Source: Bacillota bacterium
Lineage (GTDB): Bacteria; Vulcanimicrobiota; JAMDEM01
Length of the DNA stretch: 5,046 nt
Direction of reading: 5' to 3'
Assembly: GCA_023486985.1 (NCBI GenBank)
Contig: JAMDEM010000076.1
Location: 1 to 5,046, forward strand
Shown: piece by piece, positions 1 to 5,046 of the stretch
Layout of the letters: each line of letters opens with the position of its first letter
Position numbering within the stretch: position 1 is the first letter of the stretch
Position numbers and translations under genes: made by a program
The notes under the pieces: generated by a model
The model's database searches: none
The model's input: only the letters and a program-made list of their open reading frames with translations
Told to the model about the DNA's origin: nothing

Positions 1-13
1 TTCCATCCTTTAA

Positions 14-262
14 ATTCAGGTAAGACAGGCATATCTTAATTTTATTACAGCAAAGGAAAATGTTGAAACCACCAAAATCCAGGTTGAAAAAGCAAACGAA
101 AACCTCAGGATGTCTGAAGGTCAATACGCTGCGGGAGTTTCTCCCATAATTAACGTGATTGATGCGCAGGTTGCCCAGAATCAGGCTCTTGCTGATCAGG
201 CTCTTGCCTATCACTCTTACAAACTTGCCATAGCACAGATAAAACAGGCAACAGGAAAATAA
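14..262 (+). CDS. TolC-family outer-membrane efflux channel, C-terminal part (5' end outside window; possibly disrupted)
   Basis: The open stretch encodes the last 82 residues of a TolC/OEP-family protein, the outer-membrane duct of tripartite efflux pumps. Visible family features are the helix start VRQAYLN, a long heptad-like helix (AKENVETT through EKANENLRMSEGQYAAG), the turn GVSPIINVIDAQ, and a final helix ending IKQATGK before TAA (260-262). This matches the second helical-hairpin repeat of the family, where 'RxxxGxxxxxxvLdAq' is typical. In the same frame, codons 2-10 read S-I-L, followed by TAA at 11-13, then IQVRQAY. The family pattern normally continues through this point with a Glu, Gln or Lys, so the stop looks like a single-base nonsense change in a once-continuous gene, or a sequence error. 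The first in-frame ATG after it is at 110, too late for a functional channel. The gene is followed on the same strand by its expected partners, an adaptor and an RND pump. Family assignment is fairly sure; whether the gene is functional is open. Confidence 0.72.
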   Translation: MQVRQAYLNFITAKENVETTKIQVEKANENLRMSEGQYAAGVSPIINVIDAQVAQNQALADQALAYHSYKLAIAQIKQATGK

Positions 263-273
263 AACTTGTTTAT
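262..273 (+). repeat. 12-bp direct repeat, copy 1
   Basis: The sequence AAACTTGTTTAT occurs here and again, exactly, at 324-335, 62 bp downstream. This copy starts on the last base of the TolC-family stop codon. The two copies bracket a short, more GC-rich segment (about 280-318). They could be the duplicated flanks of a small insertion or paired protein-binding sites; the sequence does not decide between these. Confidence 0.6.
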
Positions 274-288
274 TTTCGAATGGTGACA

Positions 289-373
289 ATCCAGGCGGAG
301 CCGCGGATAGCGCATGAGAAAACAAACTTGTTTATAAATCCGACCCTTACACTCATGGACGTGCGCCTGTGAT
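289..373 (+). promoter_or_regulatory. Imperfect inverted repeat / possible RNA stem-loop in the spacer before the adaptor gene
   Basis: Outer arms ATCCAGGCG (289-297) and CGCCTGTGAT (364-373) are complementary apart from one bulged base. Inner arms CATGAG (313-318) and CTCATG (352-357) are perfectly complementary. Between the inner arms sits a small palindrome, AAACAA-AC-TTGTTT (320-333). The two nested stems bracket an AT-rich loop in the untranslated leader of the adaptor-pump pair. Possible roles are mRNA processing, partial termination between the TolC-family gene and the adaptor gene, or a regulator-binding site at the central palindrome. It lacks the stem-plus-T-run form of an intrinsic terminator. 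The complementarity is seen directly; function is inference. Confidence 0.4.
324..335 (+). repeat. 12-bp direct repeat, copy 2
   Basis: Exact second copy of AAACTTGTTTAT (copy 1 at 262-273). It overlaps the right half of the AAACAA-AC-TTGTTT palindrome at 320-333, which copy 1 does not form in full because its left flank differs. Confidence 0.6.
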
Positions 374-390
374 TTTAATAATTCGAAGAT

Positions 391-397
391 AGGGAGA
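391..397 (+). promoter_or_regulatory. Ribosome binding site deciding the TTG start of the adaptor gene
   Basis: AGGGAGA is a strong Shine-Dalgarno match lying 9 bases before the TTG at 407. The next in-frame start, ATG at 425, is 27 bases away, too far for this site. This supports the TTG as the true start. Confidence 0.8.
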
Positions 398-406
398 ATT
401 TCAAAA

Positions 407-1714
407 TTGAAAAAACGCACTTTTATGTACATAATAGCCACAATACTTATAATATTGATAGGATTCCGCGGCTATAAATTCTTCAGTGAAAAAACAGCCC
501 AGAAGAACAATTTTATGCCACCGGAAGCCTCTGTAATACAAGCCGCTCCGGCAGTGACAACCGATCTAATTGATTCTGTTGAACTTACCGGCTCTGTCCA
601 GCCCATTTTAAAAACAACATTTTCCTCGAAAATAATGGCACGAGTTAAGGAAGCGTATGTAAACGAAGGGGACAAAGTTGAACAAGGTAAGCTTCTCCTA
701 TTGATGGATGATTCGGATCTGGTTGCTCAGGAAAAACAGGCAATAGCAAATATCGCTGCTTCTAAAGCAAGACTCCAGCAGACTGTCAGCCGCTCTCCCA
801 TCACAGAGGCGCAAACTAAAACAACTCTTGATCAGGCTAAAGCTAATCTTTCTTCTGCCCAATCAAGCTATGATACTGCAAAAAGGAATCTTGAAAGACA
901 ACAAAACCTTATGAAGGAAGGCTACATCTCCCAGCAAATGCTGGATACTGCCGAAAACCAGTACCAGATGGCAAGGTCTCAGCTTATTGCCGCAAAATCA
1001 GCTCTTGACTCGGCAAAAGCTAACACGGCTCAAAATCAAATTCAGGCAGAAGATGTAGTGGCCCTTTCAAGCCAGCTTCAGCAGGCTGAAGCAAGCCTTG
1101 AATATATAAAAACCCAAATTCAGCAGACGAGAATTATTGCTCCTTATTCAGGCTTTATAACCGGAAGATTTGTGGATCCTGGAGCTATGGCAACTTCCGG
1201 CCTCCAGCTTCTTTCAATTGCCGACCTTGATACTGTATGGATAGAAATACTTGTGCCGGAAGAATATCTCAATAAAATATCCCTGGGAGATACAGTGAAA
1301 GTTGCTTTTGATGCACTTGACAATAAAACTTTCACCGGAAAGATTGTCCAGATAAATCCTTCCGGTGATCCCAGAAACCTCTCCTACAAAGTCAGAATAA
1401 GCATTACCAATCAGGAGCACATGTTAAAAGCCGGAATGTTCGCCCGTGCAGATCTTATTCTTGAAAAACATAAAAATGTTGTTGCAGTTCCAAAAGATGC
1501 CGTTTTTGAAGATAAAGGCAAAAAGTGGGTTTTCGTAGTTAACGGCGATAAAGTTCATTTAAGAGAAATAACAACCGGATTCAGCGACTCCCAAATGACC
1601 GAAATTAAATCCGGGGCTGCGGCAGGAGAAAATGTGGCAACCTTAATATCTCCCAATTTAAAAGACGGCGATACCGTAAAGATAGAAAAGGGTGAAAAAG
1701 GTCTAAAATACTGA
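407..1714 (+). CDS. RND efflux periplasmic adaptor subunit (membrane fusion protein, HlyD/AcrA-like)
   Basis: This 435-residue protein is the expected size for an RND adaptor, which bridges the inner-membrane pump and a TolC-like channel. Residues 1-25 form a basic start (MKKR) and a hydrophobic segment (about 6-20) with no lipobox cysteine, so it is probably held by an uncleaved N-terminal anchor rather than a lipid. Residues about 73-100 are the first half of the lipoyl (barrel-sandwich) domain (KEAYVNEGDKVEQGK). Residues about 105-240 are a Gln/Ala-rich alpha-helical hairpin. R164, L168 and S175 fit the R-x3-L-x6-S signature that adaptors use to dock onto the TolC tip. The second lipoyl half follows (RIIAPYSGFITGRFVDPGA, from 242), then a beta-barrel (about 275-350, with KAGMFARADL at its end) and a membrane-proximal domain (about 355-435, VPKDAVF...). 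The TTG start is supported by a well-placed AGGGAGA and keeps the basic KKR before the hydrophobic segment. The stop overlaps the pump gene start by one base. Substrate is not predictable. Confidence 0.95.
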   Translation: MKKRTFMYIIATILIILIGFRGYKFFSEKTAQKNNFMPPEASVIQAAPAVTTDLIDSVELTGSVQPILKTTFSSKIMARVKEAYVNEGDKVEQGKLLLLMDDSDLVAQEKQAIANIAASKARLQQTVSRSPITEAQTKTTLDQAKANLSSAQSSYDTAKRNLERQQNLMKEGYISQQMLDTAENQYQMARSQLIAAKSALDSAKANTAQNQIQAEDVVALSSQLQQAEASLEYIKTQIQQTRIIAPYSGFITGRFVDPGAMATSGLQLLSIADLDTVWIEILVPEEYLNKISLGDTVKVAFDALDNKTFTGKIVQINPSGDPRNLSYKVRISITNQEHMLKAGMFARADLILEKHKNVVAVPKDAVFEDKGKKWVFVVNGDKVHLREITTGFSDSQMTEIKSGAAAGENVATLISPNLKDGDTVKIEKGEKGLKY

Positions 1715-4700
1715 TGCTTTCAAAATTTGCCGTAAAACATCCAATAACAATCATAATGGCAGTTCTGGGAATTTTTGTCCTTGGTTTCATCTCATTCAGC
1801 CGCCTTAATATTGATATGCTGCCGGATATATCATTTCCTGTCATCCAGGTATCGACATTATATCCAAATGTGGCGCCTGAAGAAGTTGAGAGTAATATAA
1901 CAAGGGTAATAGAAGAAGCCTGCAGCCGCGCAAACAATCTTGACAGAATTGATTCAACCTCCCTGGAAGGAACCTCTTTAGTAACCATAAGATTCACATG
2001 GGGAACAGATATAGATATGGCTGCCCTTGACGTAAGGGAAAAAATTGACCCCATATTAAGCTTGCTTCCTCAGGATGCAAAAGCTCCGACAATAAGAAAA
2101 TTTGACCCCTCTCAGCTTCCGATTCTAATTCTTGGAGTGTCCGGCGGAAAAAATCTTCAGGAATTAAGATGGCTTGCAGACAATGTAATTACTACCCGCC
2201 TTGAATCTGTGGAAGGCGTGGCTGCAGCTATATCAGGAGGAGGCCTTGTACGGGAGATTCTGATTTCCGTTGACAATGAAAAAATAAGAGCTCTTGGAAT
2301 TTCCCTTAATCAAATAACCCAGTTTCTCGGGACGGAAAACCAAAATCTTCCTGCAGGCATTGCAAAAGAAGGAAGAACTGAATATCTTGTAAGGTCCATA
2401 GGAGAAATGCAAAACCCTGCCAAGTTCGGCGACATAGTTTTAACAACAATAAATGGAAGACCTTTACTCTTAAAAGATGTGGCTGAGATAAAAGACACCT
2501 ATTATGACCCAAGAATTTTAAACAGGATGAACAAAGAGCCAAGCGTTTCCATAATGATAATTAGGCAGAGTGCCGCCAACACTGTCCAGACGGTGCAGAA
2601 ATGCATGAAAGAACTGGATAAAATGAAGCAGTTCCTCCCATCCAACATTAAATTTGATATAGCTTACAACCAGGCAACATTCATTCAGGATGCCATAAAA
2701 TCAGTTAGAGACAATGCCTCAGTCGGCGCAATCCTTGCAATACTGATAATTCTATTCTTCTTAAGAAATATAAGAAGCACCCTTATAATTGCCCTTTCAA
2801 TTCCTATCTCAATTCTTGCCACCTTTGTACTTATTTACATGGCAAAGATGACTCTTAATCTCATGTCTCTCGGGGGTCTTGCGCTGGGTGTGGGCTTAAT
2901 TGTGGATGACGCCATTGTGGTCATTGAAAGCATATACAGGCACCTGCATAGAGATAAAGATCTGACAGCTTCTGAAGCTTCCGTATCTGGAAGCACAGAG
3001 ATTGGAAAAGCTGTGGCGGCTTCCACTTTTACTGTTATGATTGTATTTTTGCCTATGATTTTTGTTGTGGGAATGGCAGGAAAATTATTTCTACAGTTTG
3101 CTCTTACCATCATATTTTCAATCGGCGTATCCTTAATTATGGCTCTCACAGTGGTACCCATGCTCACATCAAGATTTTTAAAGCGCGAGGACGCAGCCGG
3201 AGAAAGCTTCTGGGGGAGACTTTCAGTCAAAGCGGGAGATTTCTTCAACGCTATTGACAACAATTACAGAAGACTTCTAAGATGGGCTTTGAGCCACAGG
3301 CTTCTTGTCATTGTTATTGTCGCGCTCTCACTTGTCGCAAGTGTTATCATTACGCCATTTGTAGGAGTTGAATTGATGCCGACTACAGAAAGCGGATATT
3401 TCAATGTCAATATAAAACTACCTCTCGATGTTTCTCTAGAAACTACCAATAATATAACAAAGCGCATTGAAAATATGCTTCTTTCAAATCCTGATATAAA
3501 GACTGTATTTGCAACTTCAGGAGCCATCAGCTTTCTTGGAGGTGTTGGCACAAGAGAAGCAAAACACAGGGCTTCTTTTACTGTTGCCCTGAAAGATATT
3601 AAAAGTCCGGGCAATCCTAACGGTAGAACCCGTACAACAAATGAAATTATGAATGAAATTGAAAAACAGCTTGCTTCAATTCCCGCCTCTACCAATCAGG
3701 TTTCTCAGTTTGATATAATCTCAAGAATACTTGCAGGCGGAAGCAATGACCTTGAAGTTGATTTATTCGGGCCCGATCTTTCCGCCCTTTCAAAAAACGC
3801 GAAGGATATAATGGCAAAAATTTCAGATGTACGCGGACTCAAAGCGCTTGATACAGGATGGGAAGAAGCAAGCCCTGAACTGCATATCATCGTGGACAGG
3901 GATAGAGCAGCATCTCTAGGACTTAATTATGGACAAATTGCCAATACTATTCAGACTGCCACAAAAGGCACGATTGCAACCTATTATATGGAAGGCGGAA
4001 ATCAATATGATGTAGTTGTTCAGCTAAAAGAAGCGCAGAGAACAACTATTGAAGAAATTGCGAATACAACAATCACCACACCCTCCGGAGAGTCTCTGCC
4101 TCTTTCTTCTGTGGCAAAGATAGGCTTTGAAAAAGGACCAAACCAGATTACAAGGCAGAACAGGCAAAGAATGATAGCCATAACAGGAACGGCAAGAGAC
4201 AGAGCCATTGGAGACATAACTAAAGAAGTTCAAACAAGGCTTGCAAATTTTGCTCTTCCAGGCAATTACTATATAAATTTCGGCGGCGCTCAGGAACAGA
4301 TTGATGAGTCTAAAAAAAGCCTCGGAGTGGCATTCATTCTTGCAATTATACTTGTATATATGCTTCTTGCCTCCCAGTATGAATCTTTAGTTCATCCCCT
4401 TGCCATAATGTTCTCTTTGCCCCTTGCAGTTGTAGGCGTGGTGCTTGCCCTTTTCCTTACCGGCAGGCATTTTGGAGTCACAGCTTTTATTGGGATAATA
4501 ATGCTTGTTGGAATTGTGGTAAAAAATGCAATTCTTCTGGTTGATTACACAAACACACTTCGTTCAAGAGGGTATGACAGAACTGAAGCAATTCTTGAAG
4601 CAGGTCCCACGAGATTAAGGCCCATTTTAATGAGCACTTCCGCCACAATTCTTGGAATGATTCCTCTGGCAGTTGCTCTTGGAACTGGAGCTGAATCACA

Positions 4701-4842
4701 GGCTCCAATGGCAACCGCCGTTATCGGCGGACTTGCCACTTCCACCCTCTTAACTCTTGTGGTTGTACCGGTGGTTTATACCATACTGGATGACCTGCCC
4801 AAAATTTTCAGCAGGTTGAAAAAATCAAACAATAAAAAATGA
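1714..4842 (+). CDS. RND multidrug efflux pump, HAE1 family (AcrB-like inner-membrane proton antiporter)
   Basis: At 1042 residues this is full length for an AcrB-type pump, which exports substrate from the periplasm or inner membrane in exchange for protons, usually as a trimer. The layout is the duplicated RND plan. TM1 is at about 10-29, followed by the first porter region (VAPEEVESNITR, about 53-64, and STSLEG, 81-86). TM2-TM6 span about 335-485, TM7 about 528-550, then the second porter region, and TM8-TM12 about 869-1023. TM4 carries GLIVDDAIVVIES with D398 and D399. TM10 carries GIVVKNAILLVDYTN with K937, and RLRPILMSTSATILG follows with R969 and T978. These are the proton-relay positions of AcrB. 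The double Asp in VDDA favours HAE1 (drug, solvent or lipid-like substrates) over metal-exporting CzcA types. The ATG overlaps the adaptor stop as TGATG, with AAAAAGGT (1696-1703) as a modest ribosome site, so translation is probably coupled. The gene looks intact. Drug specificity cannot be read from the sequence. Confidence 0.97.
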   Translation: MLSKFAVKHPITIIMAVLGIFVLGFISFSRLNIDMLPDISFPVIQVSTLYPNVAPEEVESNITRVIEEACSRANNLDRIDSTSLEGTSLVTIRFTWGTDIDMAALDVREKIDPILSLLPQDAKAPTIRKFDPSQLPILILGVSGGKNLQELRWLADNVITTRLESVEGVAAAISGGGLVREILISVDNEKIRALGISLNQITQFLGTENQNLPAGIAKEGRTEYLVRSIGEMQNPAKFGDIVLTTINGRPLLLKDVAEIKDTYYDPRILNRMNKEPSVSIMIIRQSAANTVQTVQKCMKELDKMKQFLPSNIKFDIAYNQATFIQDAIKSVRDNASVGAILAILIILFFLRNIRSTLIIALSIPISILATFVLIYMAKMTLNLMSLGGLALGVGLIVDDAIVVIESIYRHLHRDKDLTASEASVSGSTEIGKAVAASTFTVMIVFLPMIFVVGMAGKLFLQFALTIIFSIGVSLIMALTVVPMLTSRFLKREDAAGESFWGRLSVKAGDFFNAIDNNYRRLLRWALSHRLLVIVIVALSLVASVIITPFVGVELMPTTESGYFNVNIKLPLDVSLETTNNITKRIENMLLSNPDIKTVFATSGAISFLGGVGTREAKHRASFTVALKDIKSPGNPNGRTRTTNEIMNEIEKQLASIPASTNQVSQFDIISRILAGGSNDLEVDLFGPDLSALSKNAKDIMAKISDVRGLKALDTGWEEASPELHIIVDRDRAASLGLNYGQIANTIQTATKGTIATYYMEGGNQYDVVVQLKEAQRTTIEEIANTTITTPSGESLPLSSVAKIGFEKGPNQITRQNRQRMIAITGTARDRAIGDITKEVQTRLANFALPGNYYINFGGAQEQIDESKKSLGVAFILAIILVYMLLASQYESLVHPLAIMFSLPLAVVGVVLALFLTGRHFGVTAFIGIIMLVGIVVKNAILLVDYTNTLRSRGYDRTEAILEAGPTRLRPILMSTSATILGMIPLAVALGTGAESQAPMATAVIGGLATSTLLTLVVVPVVYTILDDLPKIFSRLKKSNNKK

Positions 4843-4853
4843 ACGAATCTTTG

Positions 4854-4890
4854 TTACATGATATGTAATGTCGTGTTCACAATATCATTA
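4854..4890. other. Short nested inverted repeats just downstream of the pump gene
   Basis: Three overlapping small inverted repeats lie here: TTACAT-GAT-ATGTAA (4854-4868), TGATAT...ATATCA (4859-4864 with 4882-4887), and TAATG...CATTA (4866-4870 with 4886-4890) around a central GTG-TT-CAC (4873-4880). The arms are AT-rich and no T-run follows, so this is not a typical intrinsic terminator. It may be an operator-like site or part of the end of the mobile element suspected to the right. Confidence 0.35.
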
Positions 4891-4938
4891 TTTGTATCAA
4901 CATGTGCCTTTAGAAACAAGTAGCGCCAATATTTGCAT

Positions 4939-5046
4939 ATTCCGCTCCATGGTGGACACTAATTCCGCCGCATGGTGGACAGTGATTCCGCTCCATGGTG
5001 GACACTAATTCCGCCGCATGGTGATCATCGATTCCACGCATGACGA
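4939..5046. repeat. Tandem array of 23-bp units with 46-bp higher-order period
   Basis: Units begin with ATTCC at 4939, 4962, 4985, 5008 and 5031, exactly 23 bp apart. Units 1 and 3 are identical over all 23 bases (ATTCCGCTCCATGG then TGGACACTA). Units 2 and 4 share their first 16 bases (ATTCCGCCGCATGGTG) and then differ: GGACAGTG in unit 2 versus ATCATCG in unit 4. The array is therefore A-B-A-B', a 46-bp repeat copied once, followed by a degenerate fifth unit (ATTCCACGCATGACGA) that runs to the window edge. A 23-bp period is not a multiple of three, and there are no unique spacers between units, so neither a coding repeat nor a CRISPR array fits. Confidence 0.93.
4939..5046. mobile_element. 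Probable subterminal repeats at one end of an IS21-family insertion sequence (partial, runs off the window)
   Basis: IS21-family elements are known for several repeated blocks inside each end, bound by the IstA transposase, ahead of the istA-istB genes. The spaced blocks CATGGTGGACA...ATTCC and the variant GGTGATCATCGATTCC look like the end repeats I recall from such elements. The location directly after an operon, with the array leading off the window, fits an element end. The outer boundary is not identified. Sequences starting with TG at 4869-4870 (TGTCGTGTTCAC) or 4900-4902 (TGTGCC) are possible termini but unproven. No transposase coding is visible here, so the assignment rests on repeat architecture and resemblance only. 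Confidence 0.45.

Noticed and set aside
280..300. Resemblance of AATGGTGACAATCC to the repeat variant CATGGTGATCATCGATTCC near the right end, suggesting a matching element end
   Set aside because: The match is short and needs gaps. It is not repeated at 23-bp spacing, so it is not enough to propose that the operon is bracketed by two ends of one element.
328..382. Sigma-70 promoter before the adaptor gene (TTGTTT at 328 with AT-rich -10-like sequences near 334 or 376)
   Set aside because: No -35/-10 pair has both good matches and 16-18 bp spacing. The genes may be read from a promoter upstream of the channel gene.
1605..2054. 149-codon open frame on the - strand across the adaptor/pump junction
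   Set aside because: It lies opposite two clearly coding genes, has no recognisable domain, and its open length follows from the codon bias of the + strand genes.
2835..3695. Two adjacent - strand open frames of about 142-143 codons within the pump gene
   Set aside because: They are antisense to the conserved TM4-TM7 and porter region of the pump. They show no family resemblance and no credible ribosome sites or gene context.
407..4842. Metal-exporting CzcA-type or other specialised RND system
   Set aside because: The TM4 motif has two adjacent aspartates (VDDA), as in HAE1 pumps, rather than the VDGA-like pattern of heavy-metal pumps. No metal-binding His/Met clusters are seen in the adaptor.
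4939..5046. CRISPR array
   Set aside because: The units are directly tandem at 23 bp with no unique spacers, and neighbouring units differ systematically in an A-B pattern.

Overview
The window carries the end of one gene and two complete genes of a tripartite RND (resistance-nodulation-division) efflux system, all on the + strand. The order is outer-membrane factor (TolC family, 3' end only), periplasmic adaptor (membrane fusion protein), then inner-membrane RND pump of the HAE1/AcrB type. A TolC-family channel implies a host with two membranes (a diderm). The DNA is moderately AT-rich and rich in ATA and AGA codons. I cannot name the taxon from these genes alone.

Layout. Positions 1-262 hold the last 82 codons of a TolC-family protein, with an in-frame TAA (11-13) close to the window start that interrupts what looks like conserved coding sequence. 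Positions 263-406 are a 144-bp spacer with a 12-bp direct repeat, an imperfect inverted repeat of about 85 bp, and a strong ribosome binding site. The adaptor gene (407-1714) starts with TTG. The pump gene (1714-4842) overlaps it by one base (TGATG), so the two are probably translationally coupled. Positions 4843-4938 are AT-rich, with short nested inverted repeats and no clear terminator. From 4939 to the window end there is a tandem array of 23-bp units in an alternating A-B-A-B' pattern. This array resembles the subterminal repeats of an IS21-family insertion sequence whose transposase genes would lie beyond the window.

How the genes work together. The pump takes substrate from the periplasm or inner-membrane outer leaflet and is driven by protons; its Asp-Asp (398/399) and Lys (937) relay residues are present. 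The adaptor links it to a TolC-like duct and keeps the R-L-S signature (R164, L168, S175) that contacts the TolC tip. Adaptor and pump look intact. If the stop in the TolC-family gene is real, the system would need another outer-membrane channel from elsewhere in the genome. No regulator gene is in the window, and the substrate cannot be predicted from sequence alone.

I see no convincing new biological system here. The points most worth checking are the TolC stop codon, the structured 263-406 spacer, and the 23-bp repeat array.
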